Shown one piece after another: positions 24,946 through 34,771 of a stretch of 64,000 nt of DNA. The DNA is from Sphingomonas xanthus. Lineage in GTDB: Bacteria > Pseudomonadota > Alphaproteobacteria > Sphingomonadales > Sphingomonadaceae. The stretch's first letter is position 1. Every line of letters begins with the position of its first letter. Position numbers and translations under genes: made by a program. A model generated the notes under the pieces. It had not been told where the DNA came from. It ran no database searches and was given only the letters and a program-made list of their open reading frames with translations. Location: NCBI RefSeq assembly GCF_007998985.1, contig NZ_CP041659.1:1300001-1364000 (forward strand). Reading direction: 5' to 3'.

Positions 24946-27810
24946 ATGCGTTTAGTAGATCGTCGCTTATCCATTCTGCTTGCCAGCGCGTCCATGCTGG
25001 CGGCTTGCGCCACCACGCCGGCGCCCGAAGCCTCGGTTGCGCCGCTTGCGCCCGTCGAGGCCGCCGCGGTGCCGGCCGAGCCGGTGCCAGTCACCTCGCT
25101 GGTTCGCCAAGTCAGCATTCCGCACGAAAAGTTCACGCTTGAAAACGGCCTGACCGTCTTGGTCCATGAGGATCGCAAGGCGCCAGTTGTGGGTGTCAGC
25201 GTCTGGTACAATGTCGGTTCGAAGGACGAGCCGAAGGGCAAGACCGGCTTTGCCCACCTGTTCGAACATCTGATGTTCAACGGCACCGAAAACCTGCCGG
25301 GCGACTATTTCAAATATCTCCAGCAGATCGGCGCAACTGATCTCAACGGCACGACCAATTTCGACCGCACCAATTATTTCCAGACGGTTCCGACCGGCGC
25401 GCTGGAACGGGTGTTGTTCATGGAAAGCGATCGCATGGGGCACCTCCTCGGCGCGGTCTCGCAAGGCGTGCTCGATAACCAGCGCGGCGTCGTCCAGAAT
25501 GAAAAGCGCCAGGGCGACAATCGTCCGGGCGGCCTGGTTTTCTATGAAGTGCTGAAGGCCCTTTTCCCCGAAGGTCACCCCTATCGCCACTCGCCAATCG
25601 GCTCGATGGCCGACCTTGATGCCGCCAGTATGGCGGACGTCCGTAACTGGTTCGTCGACAATTATGGTCCGAACAATGCGGTCCTGGTGCTGGCCGGCGA
25701 CATCAGCGCCGCCCAGGCCCGGCCAATGGTCGAGAAATATTTCGGCAACATCAAGCGCGGCCCGGTCAATGAGCCGGCGCAGGCGACCGTGCCGGTGCTC
25801 GGAGCGCCCAAGTCGATGGTGATGAAGGACAATGTCGCAGCCGTTTCGGTCAGCCGCTACTGGCCGGTCCCGGGCCTGCTCGACCCGCAGCTGGTCGCCC
25901 TCGACGTCGGGGGTTCGGTGCTCGGCGGCCTCGCCAGCTCGCGGCTCGACCAGAAGCTGGTCCGCGAGGAAAAGATCGCGACCTCGGTGTCGGCAGGCCT
26001 GTTCGCTTTCCAGCGCGTCGGCGTGTTCAACGTTTCAGCGACGGTCAAGCCGGGTGTCGATCCAGCGGTGGTCGAACAGCGGCTCGACCAGTTGATGGCC
26101 GAATATATTGCCAACGGCCCGACCGAAGATGAAGTTCGCCGCGCGTCGGTAGACGAAGTCGCCGGGCGGATTCGCGGGCTGGAACAGGTCGGCGGGTTTG
26201 GCGGCAAGGCCGTCACGCTGGCGGAAGGCCAGACCTATACCGGCGACAGCGACTGGTATGCCAAGAATCTGGCGACCTATGCATCGATCACCCCGGCCGA
26301 CATTCGCTCGACCATGCAGCAGTGGCTGACCAAGCCGGCCTTCTCGCTGACCCTCGAGCCGGGGCAGCGCGCGCCTTATGAGGAAGCCAAGTCGGTTGCG
26401 GCCAAGGGCGGCAAGAAAATCGATCCCAACACCAGGGCCGCTAAGCCAGGCCCGAAGCGCGAGCTTCCGCCGGTCGGCCAGCTTTCCGAGCTCGACTTCC
26501 CGGACGTCACCGTCACCCGCCTCTCGAACGGCGTGGAAATGCACTACGCCCAGCGCAGCGCGGTGCCCATTACCCAGATGGCACTGTCGTTCAACGCTGG
26601 TGAAGCAGCCGATGCCAATAGCGCGCGCGGCCTCCAGTCGATGGTCATGACCATGCTGGAAGAGGGCACCACCAGCATGAGCTCGCAGCAGCTTGCCGAA
26701 GCGCAGGAGCGACTTGGCGCCGAAATCGACACGGGCAGTTCGCTCGACCGCTCGACGGTGACCATGTCGGCGCTGTCGGCGAACCTCGGCCCGTCGCTCG
26801 GCCTGCTTGGCGATATCGTCAAGAACCCGGCGTTCGCGGCCGATGAACTGGAACGTGTCCGGACCCAGCGGCTGACTGCGATCAAACAGATCCAGAAGGA
26901 CCCTAACGGCATTGCCCAGCGGATCCTGCCGTCGCTGCTGTTCGGCACCGACCACCCCTATGCGGTGCTGGCGGGCGGCGACGAAGCGGCGATTGCCCGC
27001 TTCAGCCGCGATGACCTGGCGACGTTCAAGGACCGGTGGCTGCGGCCCGACCGGATGAAGATCTTCGTCGTGTCGGATCGCCCGCTGAGCGAAATTCAGC
27101 CGCTGATTGACGCACAGTTCGGTCAGTGGGCGGCGCCAGCGGTGCCGGCCGGCGTCAAGAATTTCGGGGCAGCACCGGCCCGACCGGCGTCGCCGCGGAT
27201 CGTGCTGGTTAACCGTCCGGACTCGCCCCAGTCGGTGATTGTCGGCGGGCAGCTCACCCCGGCCGATCCCCGCGACAACATCGAAGCGGTGCAGGCGGCC
27301 AACGACGTGCTCGGCGGAAACTTCCTGTCGCGCATCAACATGGACCTGCGCGAAGCCAAGGGCTGGTCCTATGGCGTTCGCGGCTCGGCCCAGCTTAGCG
27401 AAAAGGCTGTGCCCTATGTCATCTCGGCGCCGGTCCAGGCGGACCGCACCGGGGATTCGATCGTCGCCCTGAACGAACAGGTCGGCAGCTTCCTCGGCGG
27501 CAAGGGGGTCACCAGCGAGGAACTGGGCCGGACGATCGCCAACCGCGTCAGCGGGCTTCCGGGCCAGTATGAAACGTCGAGCGCGGTCTTGTCGGCGATG
27601 ATGTCGAATGACCTTTATGGCCGTCCGCTCAACTATCAGGAAACGTTGGCTGCCAAGTATCGCAGCTACACTTCGTCCAGCCTCGACCAAGCTATTCGCG
27701 CCACGGTCGATCCCAAGGGCTGGGTGTGGGTCGTGGTCGGCGACGCCGCCAAGGTAAAGCCGCAGCTCGACAAGCTTGGCATGCCGGTTGAGGTGGTCCA
27801 GCCTCGATAA
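24946..27810 (+). CDS. M16 family zinc metallopeptidase, lipoprotein
   Basis: 954 aa. The start chosen is the ATG after GGGGAG; it gives a lipoprotein signal ending in the lipobox LAAC (Cys about residue 20). The protein is two M16 (pitrilysin/insulinase) units. The first carries the inverted zinc motif HLFEH (about 103-107) with downstream Glu, and is the active half; the second (from about 510) lacks HxxEH and should be the inactive partner, as in other full-length M16 peptidases. It is expected to degrade peptides while anchored to a membrane facing the periplasm. A 30-bp palindrome follows the stop. Confidence 0.9.
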   Translation: MRLVDRRLSILLASASMLAACATTPAPEASVAPLAPVEAAAVPAEPVPVTSLVRQVSIPHEKFTLENGLTVLVHEDRKAPVVGVSVWYNVGSKDEPKGKTGFAHLFEHLMFNGTENLPGDYFKYLQQIGATDLNGTTNFDRTNYFQTVPTGALERVLFMESDRMGHLLGAVSQGVLDNQRGVVQNEKRQGDNRPGGLVFYEVLKALFPEGHPYRHSPIGSMADLDAASMADVRNWFVDNYGPNNAVLVLAGDISAAQARPMVEKYFGNIKRGPVNEPAQATVPVLGAPKSMVMKDNVAAVSVSRYWPVPGLLDPQLVALDVGGSVLGGLASSRLDQKLVREEKIATSVSAGLFAFQRVGVFNVSATVKPGVDPAVVEQRLDQLMAEYIANGPTEDEVRRASVDEVAGRIRGLEQVGGFGGKAVTLAEGQTYTGDSDWYAKNLATYASITPADIRSTMQQWLTKPAFSLTLEPGQRAPYEEAKSVAAKGGKKIDPNTRAAKPGPKRELPPVGQLSELDFPDVTVTRLSNGVEMHYAQRSAVPITQMALSFNAGEAADANSARGLQSMVMTMLEEGTTSMSSQQLAEAQERLGAEIDTGSSLDRSTVTMSALSANLGPSLGLLGDIVKNPAFAADELERVRTQRLTAIKQIQKDPNGIAQRILPSLLFGTDHPYAVLAGGDEAAIARFSRDDLATFKDRWLRPDRMKIFVVSDRPLSEIQPLIDAQFGQWAAPAVPAGVKNFGAAPARPASPRIVLVNRPDSPQSVIVGGQLTPADPRDNIEAVQAANDVLGGNFLSRINMDLREAKGWSYGVRGSAQLSEKAVPYVISAPVQADRTGDSIVALNEQVGSFLGGKGVTSEELGRTIANRVSGLPGQYETSSAVLSAMMSNDLYGRPLNYQETLAAKYRSYTSSSLDQAIRATVDPKGWVWVVVGDAAKVKPQLDKLGMPVEVVQPR

Positions 27811-27822
27811 GGACGGAAGGAT

Positions 27823-27852
27823 GTGCCGCGATCGCCTAGGCGATCGCGGCAC
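27823..27852. terminator. 30-bp perfect palindrome between convergent genes
   Basis: GTGCCGCGATCGCC is followed directly by TA and its exact reverse complement, so the whole 30 bp is palindromic. It lies 12 nt after the M16 stop and 6 nt before the stop of the convergent gene. Position and strength fit a bidirectional terminator, though no T run follows on either strand. It contains GCGATCGC twice. Confidence 0.5.
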
Positions 27853-27858
27853 TCACTT

Positions 27859-28452
27859 TCACTCGTGGACGTGCCGGAACGTCCCGACCCCGCAGCTCAG
27901 CGCCGGATTCCATTGGGCGTAAAGGCCGCTGGGATTATTCTCGAACAGCCAAACGTGCAGGTCGTAATGCGGCATGAAACCATGCGCTTCGTCCTGGGCC
28001 GTGTTGGGATCGTCGGCCATGTAATTATAGGCCCGGCCACGATACATCGGCGGATGATTGTTGGCCGCATCCCAAGCCGCGGCGAACACCAGCATTTCAA
28101 TGCCGGCAAGTTGCAAACCGCCTTGCCCGTCGGGCACGTAGAGCAGGATCGCAGGCGGGTTTACGCCCGTGTAGGTCCCCGTTCCGTTGACCCGGCCATT
28201 GACCGGCGGTCCAAGGCCCAGAAGATCCGGTCGGACATAATGATGGCCCATCGCGCCAAGCGTGGGATGGGCTTCGCATGGCGAAGCCTGGATGTAGCCG
28301 TTGCTCGTCGCATAGGCGACATCGCGATAGGGTTCGAGTTGCCGTGCTAGTTGCTGCAGGGCCTGGTCGGGTTGGGTGCGGGGCACGTCGGCGGTGACCG
28401 CTGATCCCGTGACGCACAATATTGCCATCATGGCGTACGCTAGTTTCGACAT
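27859..28452 (-). CDS. Conserved secreted protein of unknown function, His-rich
   Basis: 197 aa. The start is the ATG that begins a signal peptide (MSKLAYAMMAILCVTGSAVTA); the frame is open a little further. I do not recognise the family. Visible features: two Cys in the mature part (ASPCEAH and LSCGVG) that could pair, a GHHYV motif, a PPAILLYVP strand, and a PHYDLHVWLFENNPSGLY segment followed by a Trp-rich end and a final HVHE. The His-rich segments suggest metal or haem binding, but this is only a guess. It is transcribed toward the palindrome and away from purK. Confidence 0.7.
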   Translation of the reverse strand: MSKLAYAMMAILCVTGSAVTADVPRTQPDQALQQLARQLEPYRDVAYATSNGYIQASPCEAHPTLGAMGHHYVRPDLLGLGPPVNGRVNGTGTYTGVNPPAILLYVPDGQGGLQLAGIEMLVFAAAWDAANNHPPMYRGRAYNYMADDPNTAQDEAHGFMPHYDLHVWLFENNPSGLYAQWNPALSCGVGTFRHVHE

Positions 28453-28571
28453 ATCGGACCTCCCTCGGTAAACGTTGGAGCTCAGTCTCAAGCGAAGTGG
28501 CGGCGTCTACGCGATAAACGCAAATTTAACAACTAAGTTGGGTTTTGAGCCTTGCACAGGGTTGGCTGGGC

Positions 28572-29639
28572 CTACGCTCCTCGCGTCACGCGCGTAATGT
28601 GTCCCATCTTCCGCCCCGCGCGCGCTTCGCCCTTGTTGTAGAGGTGGAACGCGGCGTTTCCTTCGCCGAGGAAATCGGCCCAGCGTTCGACATCGGTACC
28701 GATCAGATTCTCCATCTTCGCCCCGGCCGCGACCAGCGACGCATCGCCGAGCGGCAGGTCGAGGACGCAGCGAAGATGCTGTTCGAACTGCGAGGTGAAG
28801 GCGCCCTCGATCGTCCAGTGACCACTGTTGTGGACGCGCGGCGCGATTTCGTTGACCAGCGGGCCGTCGGGAGTCGCGAAAAATTCGACGGTCAGCACGC
28901 CGACATGATCGAGCGCATTGGCGATAGCGGTCGCCCAGCCAAGCGCCAGCTCGGCGTGAGCGTCGATGTCCGGTCCTGCCGGGACTGTCGAGAGGCGCAG
29001 AATGCCGCCTTCATGATGATTGCGGGCCGGCGGGAAGGCCCGCACCTCGCCGGACCGGCTGCGGGCAATGACCAAGCTAAATTCGCTATCGAAAGCGACT
29101 CGGGCCTCGGCGACCGCGGGCTGGTGGCCGATCTCGTCCCAGGCGGCCTCGGCATCGCCCGGTGCATGCACCCAGACCTGCCCCTTGCCGTCATAGCCGA
29201 GGCGGCGCGTCTTGATCAGCACCGGCGCCCCAAGCTCGGCGATTGCGGCGACGATATCCCGCGTCCCGTCGATCCCGTGCCAGCGTGCAACCTTGGCGCC
29301 GCACTGCTCGATGAACCTCTTTTCGACTGCGCGGTCCTGCGCCACCTCCAGGCTGCGGGTGCCGGGAGTGAGTTTGGCGCCAAGCACCCCCAGCGGGGCA
29401 ACGGGGACATTCTCGAACTCGTAGGTTACCGCGTCGCAGGCTTCGCCTAGCGCGCGCAGGGCCTCTTCGTCGTCGAAGTCTGCGCGGGTAAAGCGGTCTG
29501 AGACTTCGGCGGCGCACGGCGCCTCATGCGGGTCGAGGATATGGCAACGGTAACCCATCCGGGCCGCGGCCTGAGCCATCATCCGGCCCAGCTGGCCGCC
29601 GCCGATAATCCCGATGGTGGCGCCGGGCGCGATGGGCAT
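28572..29639 (-). CDS. purK: 5-(carboxyamino)imidazole ribonucleotide synthase
   Basis: 355 aa ATP-grasp enzyme that carboxylates AIR at N5 with ATP and bicarbonate in purine synthesis. The start is the ATG before the Rossmann-like IGIIGGGQLGRMMAQAA (about 9-25). Further marks: DPHEAPCAAEVSD, VLIKTRRLGYDGKGQ (the ATP-binding Gly-rich loop, about 146-160) and the metal-binding NEIAPRVHNSGHWTIEG (about 262-278). It begins 4 nt after the purE stop, forming the usual purEK pair. Confidence 0.95.
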   Translation of the reverse strand: MPIAPGATIGIIGGGQLGRMMAQAAARMGYRCHILDPHEAPCAAEVSDRFTRADFDDEEALRALGEACDAVTYEFENVPVAPLGVLGAKLTPGTRSLEVAQDRAVEKRFIEQCGAKVARWHGIDGTRDIVAAIAELGAPVLIKTRRLGYDGKGQVWVHAPGDAEAAWDEIGHQPAVAEARVAFDSEFSLVIARSRSGEVRAFPPARNHHEGGILRLSTVPAGPDIDAHAELALGWATAIANALDHVGVLTVEFFATPDGPLVNEIAPRVHNSGHWTIEGAFTSQFEQHLRCVLDLPLGDASLVAAGAKMENLIGTDVERWADFLGEGNAAFHLYNKGEARAGRKMGHITRVTRGA

Positions 29640-29643
29640 GGGC

Positions 29644-30126
29644 TTATTCCGGCCGGTCGGGGACGGATTCGGTCTGACGCGCCCGCCAGTCGGCAAGCCG
29701 GCCCGCAAGCGCGTCGTCCGCCGTTGCAAGCATTGCCGCGGCAAGCAGCGCGGCGTTCACCGCGCCGGCCTTGCCGATCGCCAGCGTCCCAACGGGGATC
29801 CCGGCAGGCATCTGGACGATCGACAGCAGGCTATCCATGCCCTTCAGCGCCTTGCTTTCGACCGGAACGCCAAGCACCGGCAGCTCGGTCATCGACGCGG
29901 CCATGCCGGGCAGGTGCGCTGCGCCCCCGGCACCGGCGATAATCGCCTTAAGTCCTCGGCCCTTGGCGCCTTGCGCATAGTCATAGAGCCGTTGCGGCGT
30001 GCGGTGAGCGGAGACAACCCGGGTCTCATGCGCGACGCCGAGCGCGCTGAGCGTCTCGGCGGCATGGCGCATGGTTTCCCAGTCGCTATTGCTTCCCATG
30101 ATGATCCCGACCAGCGGATCGGACAT
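29644..30126 (-). CDS. purE: N5-carboxyaminoimidazole ribonucleotide mutase
   Basis: 160 aa class I PurE, moving the carboxyl of N5-CAIR to C4. Marks are [12 protein letters not shown] (phosphate loop, about 8-19), [10 protein letters not shown] with the catalytic His (about 38-47), [11 protein letters not shown] (about 68-78) and PVLGVPV. A GGGG ribosome site precedes the ATG. First gene of purE-purK. Confidence 0.96.
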   Translation of the reverse strand: MSDPLVGIIMGSNSDWETMRHAAETLSALGVAHETRVVSAHRTPQRLYDYAQGAKGRGLKAIIAGAGGAAHLPGMAASMTELPVLGVPVESKALKGMDSLLSIVQMPAGIPVGTLAIGKAGAVNAALLAAAMLATADDALAGRLADWRARQTESVPDRPE

Positions 30127-30273
30127 TCGCAGCCCCTTTTCGGCTCGATTGAGCAGGAGCCGGAGGCTTAAAGCGGCGGAGCGGCTGGTGCAATCCGGGA
30201 CAGGGGCGAAACGAAGGAATCCACATTGTCACAAAAATCAGTTATTGCGGCGTGGGTTAGCGGGGGCTGATCG

Positions 30274-30852
30274 ATGCATGACGTATCGCTTGAACAGCGA
30301 GAAGCAGGCCAGTTACTGGAAGAAATAGCGCGGCTTCAGCACGAAGTAACGCGGCTGGAGGGTCGCGTTGCGGAACTGGATCACCTCGCCCATCGCGATG
30401 CGCTGGTCCCAATCGCAAATCGGCGCGGCATGATGCGGGAACTCGAACGCATGATCGCCAGGCATGATCGTCACGGAACGCCTGCAGCGGTATTGTTCGT
30501 CGATCTCGATGGGCTCAAGATCCTCAACGACAGTTTCGGCCATATGGGCGGCGATGCGGCCTTGGTGAATGTCGCGGAAAAGCTGGTCCAGGGGACCCGT
30601 GCCAATGATTGCGTCGCGCGTCTTGGCGGCGACGAATTTTGCGTTTTGCTGGACCATGCCGACGAGCAATGCGCGCTGGAGATCGCCGAGCGGCTGGTTG
30701 ACCTGATCGCCGGCGAGGACTTCATGTTTGAAGGCCAGGCCATGCCCCTGTCGGTGGCCGTTGGGGTAACGCTGATCGAAAAGGGTGATTCGCCGGTGAC
30801 TGTTCTCGCCCGCGCGGACAAGGCGATGTACCGGGTGAAGGCCGCGGCCTAG
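30274..30852 (+). CDS. Diguanylate cyclase (GGDEF), stand-alone
   Basis: 192 aa, soluble. A short N-terminal coiled coil (residues about 5-40, Leu/Glu-rich) is followed directly by a GGDEF domain. The signature LGGDEF is intact (about 119-124) and is preceded by RAND five residues upstream, the RxxD inhibitory I-site, so it should make c-di-GMP and be subject to product inhibition. DLDGLKILNDSFGH holds the metal and substrate residues. No receiver or membrane sensor domain, so the input must come through the coiled coil or a partner. The two PilZ proteins of this window (45.5-46.2 kb) could read its product. Confidence 0.92.
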   Translation: MHDVSLEQREAGQLLEEIARLQHEVTRLEGRVAELDHLAHRDALVPIANRRGMMRELERMIARHDRHGTPAAVLFVDLDGLKILNDSFGHMGGDAALVNVAEKLVQGTRANDCVARLGGDEFCVLLDHADEQCALEIAERLVDLIAGEDFMFEGQAMPLSVAVGVTLIEKGDSPVTVLARADKAMYRVKAAA

Positions 30853-31535
30853 CGCTCGCTGGCGTAGTAGCGGTCGCGAACCGACAGATTGTCGTCCAAC
30901 TGATAGACGATCGGTTGCCCCGTCGGGATTTCCAGCCCTACGATGTCATCGTCGGCGATGTCTGACAGATGCTTTTCAAGCGCGCGCAGAGAATTACCAT
31001 GGGCGGAAACGATCACCCGCTCGCCGCGAAGGAGCGCCGGCACGATCTCCGCCTCGTAATAGGGAAGCACCCGGGCAATCGTGTCCTTCAGGCTTTCGCT
31101 GTCGGGAACGTCAATCCCGACATAGCGGCGGTCGCCGGCGAGCTGCCAGGGACTGTCGGCGTCGAGCGGCGGCGGCGGGATATCGAATGAACGGCGCCAG
31201 ATCAGCACCTGCTCGGCGCCGACCTTGTCGATCATCTCCTGCTTGTTGAGCCCGGTCAGCCCGCCATAGTGGCGCTCGTTCAAGTGCCAGTCCTTGGCGA
31301 CCGGTAGCCACAGCGTGCCGAGTTCATGCAGCACCAGGTGTAGCGTGCGGATCGCCCGGGTCTGCAGTGAAGTGAAGCAGCGGTCGAATTCAAAGCCCTT
31401 GGACTTGAGCATTCGCCCGGCCTCGCGGGCCTCGTCGATTCCCTGGTCGCTAAGGTCGACGTCCCACCAACCGGTGAAGCGGTTCTCAAGGTTCCACTGC
31501 GACTGGCCGTGCCGCAGTAGTACTAACGTCGGCAT
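30849..31535 (-). CDS. gpmA: 2,3-bisphosphoglycerate-dependent phosphoglycerate mutase
   Basis: 228 aa, interconverting 3- and 2-phosphoglycerate in glycolysis. The phosphohistidine motif LVLLRHGQS (His9 or so) and ENRFTGWWDVDLS follow at once; NERHYGGL (about 86-93), and SAHGNSLRAL with the second catalytic His (about 178-187) complete the site. Its ATG shares bases with the TGA of the M14 peptidase gene, so it is translated as the second gene of that pair. Confidence 0.95.
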   Translation of the reverse strand: MPTLVLLRHGQSQWNLENRFTGWWDVDLSDQGIDEAREAGRMLKSKGFEFDRCFTSLQTRAIRTLHLVLHELGTLWLPVAKDWHLNERHYGGLTGLNKQEMIDKVGAEQVLIWRRSFDIPPPPLDADSPWQLAGDRRYVGIDVPDSESLKDTIARVLPYYEAEIVPALLRGERVIVSAHGNSLRALEKHLSDIADDDIVGLEIPTGQPIVYQLDDNLSVRDRYYASER

Positions 31536-32704
31536 CAGGCGTCGACCTTGTCCGCGGCCCTGACCTTGGGCGCGCGGGCCTTCTTGAGGTCGGGCAGGAT
31601 GGCGTGGAGCGAATCGAGGCAGGCGCCAGCGAGATATTTCGACCGTTCCGGGCTCCAGCCATACAGCTCGTCGGGTAGATCGAAATTATCCTTGAACGGC
31701 ATCTCCAGCGTCATCGACACGCAGCCGTAACGCTCGGCCAGCTGGGTGGTCGACATCGACATGTTGGCCTCACCCGGCTTGGCCACTTCATAGCCCTTGC
31801 TACTCTGGAAGTCGGGCGAGATGCGTTCCAGCGTGTCGCTGAACAGTCGGAACAGGCGGGTCTGGCGCTCGGTGATCGAGGGGATGCCCTCGAAGCCGGC
31901 TAGGAAGTTGGCGGGGATCGCCTCGTCGCCATGGACGTCCATCGCGAACTCGGGCGGATTTTCGTCCATTGCGTTGCGGACGCACAGCACCTCGGGGCTC
32001 TTTTCCGCGGTCGGCGCATGCCATTCGCGATTGAGGTTGGTGCCCACGGCGTTGGTCCGAAGATGACCGCGGCGCGACCCGTCAGGGTTCATGTTGGGAA
32101 CGACGTGGAAAGTGCAGTCGCGGCGCAGGACCCGGGCGACGGGATCGTCGGGATCGGTGAGCTTTTCCAGCGCGCCTTCCATCCACCATTCGGCCATCGT
32201 TTCGCCAGGATGCTGGCGGGCGTATAGCCAGACGGTAAGGTCGCCTTCGCCGATCGTCAGGCAATCGATGTCCTGCCCGTCGGTGGTCTTGCCGAGGCTG
32301 CGGTACTCCACGCCGGGAAGCGCGGCGACGGTCGAAACCAAGTCGTGGTGCCGTTCCATCGAATAGGGGGCGAAATAGGCGATCCAGACGCAATCAGTCT
32401 CGGGAACGAAGCGAATGGTCAGCGTGCCGTCGGCGTAGCTGGTGCCGGGAATGCGGGTCCAATCCTCGCGGTCGATCGAGGCGCAGGCCTTATAGTCGGG
32501 CCAGCCATCGGGATAGGCGGCACTCCCGCAATTGGTGATCTTCAGCGTCACTTCCCGACCGCCGCCCCCGGCAACGCGGAAGTGAAACCACTGGTGGAAG
32601 TCGCTCAAATGATCCTTGACGATCTCGAGCTCGACCGTGTCGCCATGCTGTCCAACGACGCGAATGTTGCCGGCGTCGAACGCACTGGAAATCGTAATGG
32701 TCAT
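31535..32704 (-). CDS. M14 peptidase, cytosolic carboxypeptidase (CCP) type
   Basis: 389 aa, no signal peptide; start chosen at the ATG opening an N-terminal beta domain (about 1-115) of the kind that precedes the peptidase unit in CCP/Nna1-like enzymes. Zinc ligands: HPGE (H165, E168) and VHGDE (H258). The catalytic Glu is E334 in TLEMPFKDN, and [25 protein letters not shown] (about 204-228, split by the motif) carries the substrate Arg/Asn. Eukaryotic relatives remove glutamates from tubulin tails; bacterial substrates are unknown. It overlaps gpmA by one base. Confidence 0.88.
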   Translation of the reverse strand: MTITISSAFDAGNIRVVGQHGDTVELEIVKDHLSDFHQWFHFRVAGGGGREVTLKITNCGSAAYPDGWPDYKACASIDREDWTRIPGTSYADGTLTIRFVPETDCVWIAYFAPYSMERHHDLVSTVAALPGVEYRSLGKTTDGQDIDCLTIGEGDLTVWLYARQHPGETMAEWWMEGALEKLTDPDDPVARVLRRDCTFHVVPNMNPDGSRRGHLRTNAVGTNLNREWHAPTAEKSPEVLCVRNAMDENPPEFAMDVHGDEAIPANFLAGFEGIPSITERQTRLFRLFSDTLERISPDFQSSKGYEVAKPGEANMSMSTTQLAERYGCVSMTLEMPFKDNFDLPDELYGWSPERSKYLAGACLDSLHAILPDLKKARAPKVRAADKVDA

Positions 32705-32880
32705 CGGTGCCCCTAGTGGCTGGTTTGGGAAGACGGCGGCCCTGATAGAGAAGCAAGAGGCGCTCGGCAAACCCGCCGTTGGTCGAAAAGGCCGGCGGCG
32801 CCAACTGGCACTTGCCGCACCGCTCGACTAGCAGTCACAGGGATTGGCGGCTTACCGCCCGTTACAGGCCGGAGTGAGCC

Positions 32881-34539
32881 ATGAAGACCTATTTTGCCGC
32901 CGCGTTCCTGGCACTGAGTGCGACCGCGGGCGCCCAACAGCTCGTCACCGCCCAGCCGCCGGTCGCCGATCAGTCGTCGGCGCGCCGGATCCAGGCCCAT
33001 GTCGAATTTCTTGCATCCGACGGGCTGGAAGGCCGCGACACCGGGTCGCGGGGCTATGCCATTGCCGCGGATTATGTCGCCTCCCAATATCGGGCGTTGG
33101 GCCTTGAACCGGCCGGCGACAAGGGAAGCTGGTTCCAGCAAGTCCCGTTCCGCCGCGCATCTTATGAAAAGCAGCCGAAGATTTCGCTGACCGTCGATGG
33201 GCGGACGGTCCCGCTGGTCGCAGGGAAGGACGCAGCGGTCAGGCCGAGCGTCACCCAGAAGCTGCGGACGCTGAGCGCGAGGATGGTGTACGCCGGTTAT
33301 GGCCTGACCGATCGGCAGCTCGGCTTCGACGATTATGCAGGGCTCGACCTCAAGGGGAAGGTGGCGGTGGTGTTGACCGGTACGCCTTCCGGTCTGCCAA
33401 GCGACATCGAGGCCCACCTTTCGGGCAGCAAGGCAGAATTCGCTGCGGCGGCTGGCGCGATCGGGATCATCGAGATCGGCCGGAACAGCAGCGGCGGGTT
33501 CAACCCGGCCGCAAGGGGCGGCCGTCCGTTGATCGACTGGGTGGATTCCAAGGGACAGGCGGGATTGAGTCCGGCGGGCTTGGCCGTCAACGTTAGCCTT
33601 TCGCGGGAATGGGCCGCCAAACTGTTTGACGGGGCGCCGCGGTCGCTGGATGCGGTGCGCAAGGAGGCCAAAGATGGGAAGCGAAACGCGCGCCTGCGCG
33701 GCTTTCCGCTGCGCCCGCTGATCAATGTCGAGGCACAGACCAAGTGGGAGGATTTCACTAGTCCCGAGGTGGTCGGACTGCTGCGGGGGTCGGACCCCGC
33801 GCTGGCAGCCGAGCATGTCGTGCTGACTGCCCATCTCGATCATCTTGGCACGCGGCGTGACGCCAAGCCGGGCGAGGACGCGATCTACAATGGCGCGCTC
33901 GACAATGCGGCGGGGATCGCCACGCTGCTTGAGGCCGCGCGGCATTTCACCCAGGCCGGGCAGCGGCCGCGCCGTTCGATCCTGTTCGTTGCCAATACCG
34001 GCGAGGAACAAGGTTTGCTCGGCGCCGACTATTACGCTGCTCACCCGACCGTGCCTGCTCAAAGCATCGTTGGCCTTGTCGATCTCGACATGCCGCTGCT
34101 TCTATACCCCTTCACCGACGTCATCGCCTTCGGCGCCGACCATTCGACAATCGGCGCGGCGGTCGCGGCGGCAGGCCAGGCGATGGGTATCGCCGTCAGC
34201 CCCGATCCCATGCCGGAGGAGGCGATCTTCACCCGGTCCGACCATTATCGGTTTGTTCGCCGCGGGGTTCCGGCGGTGCTGCTGATGACCGGTCACGGCA
34301 ATGGCGGAAAGGCTCATTGGCAAGCCTATCTGAACAAGGTCTACCATTCGCCGCAGGACGACCTTTCACAGGCGATCGACTGGCAAGCCGGCGCCCGGTA
34401 CGCGCTGCTCAACTATCGAATCGCCCGGACAATGGCGGACGCCCCGCAGCGGCCACTATGGCTCGCAGGGAATTATTTTGGTGATCGTTTCAATCCGAAC
34501 GGGCCGCGCGCGCCGGCAAATCCGTCCACTCGACCTTGA
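32881..34539 (+). CDS. M28 family aminopeptidase, exported
   Basis: 552 aa. Signal peptide MKTYFAAAFLALSATAGA and a GGAG site 8 nt before ATG. A PA-type insert lies at about 130-260. The M28 zinc core is complete: TAHLDHLG with first His (about 319), DNAAGIATLLEAAR with bridging Asp (about 341), NTGEEQGLLGA with the catalytic Glu pair (about 378), and SDHYRF near the end (about 458). It should release N-terminal residues from peptides in the periplasm or outside. Confidence 0.9.
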   Translation: MKTYFAAAFLALSATAGAQQLVTAQPPVADQSSARRIQAHVEFLASDGLEGRDTGSRGYAIAADYVASQYRALGLEPAGDKGSWFQQVPFRRASYEKQPKISLTVDGRTVPLVAGKDAAVRPSVTQKLRTLSARMVYAGYGLTDRQLGFDDYAGLDLKGKVAVVLTGTPSGLPSDIEAHLSGSKAEFAAAAGAIGIIEIGRNSSGGFNPAARGGRPLIDWVDSKGQAGLSPAGLAVNVSLSREWAAKLFDGAPRSLDAVRKEAKDGKRNARLRGFPLRPLINVEAQTKWEDFTSPEVVGLLRGSDPALAAEHVVLTAHLDHLGTRRDAKPGEDAIYNGALDNAAGIATLLEAARHFTQAGQRPRRSILFVANTGEEQGLLGADYYAAHPTVPAQSIVGLVDLDMPLLLYPFTDVIAFGADHSTIGAAVAAAGQAMGIAVSPDPMPEEAIFTRSDHYRFVRRGVPAVLLMTGHGNGGKAHWQAYLNKVYHSPQDDLSQAIDWQAGARYALLNYRIARTMADAPQRPLWLAGNYFGDRFNPNGPRAPANPSTRP

Positions 34540-34564
34540 CTTGCGCGGCTCCTCGCCATAGGTG
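34536..34564 (+). promoter_or_regulatory. Probable sigma-70 promoter of rpmJ
   Basis: TTGACT (34536-34541), a 17-nt spacer and TAGGTG (34559-34564) lie 56 nt upstream of the rpmJ ATG. The -35 is good, the -10 weak. It begins within the last codons of the M28 gene. Confidence 0.4.
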
Positions 34565-34620
34565 AGCCGCCGGTTTAACCCACCCGACAACACAAACTTA
34601 CGAAGGCAGGCGTTCCGGCC

Positions 34621-34746
34621 ATGAAGATTCGCAATTCCCTGAAGTCGCTGAAGTCGCGTCATCGCGATTGCCGGGTGATCCGTCGTCGCGGCCGGACCTA
34701 CGTCATCAACAAGACGAATCGCCGCTTCAAGGCGCGCCAAGGCTAA
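34621..34746 (+). CDS. rpmJ: Ribosomal protein bL36
   Basis: 41 aa, [19 protein letters not shown]...: very basic, with [22 protein letters not shown] at the end. It is the zinc-free type (YkgO/RpmJ2-like, one Cys only), the normal form in many alphaproteobacteria. It binds 23S rRNA of the large subunit. It is a single-gene unit, with its own promoter just upstream and an intrinsic terminator downstream. Confidence 0.93.
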   Translation: MKIRNSLKSLKSRHRDCRVIRRRGRTYVINKTNRRFKARQG

Positions 34747-34771
34747 CGCCCCACCTGCGGTTCAGCGGTTG

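Noticed and set aside
26035..27852. 605-codon frame on the minus strand across the M16 gene
   Set aside because: Same reason: antisense to a clear coding sequence; no family likeness.
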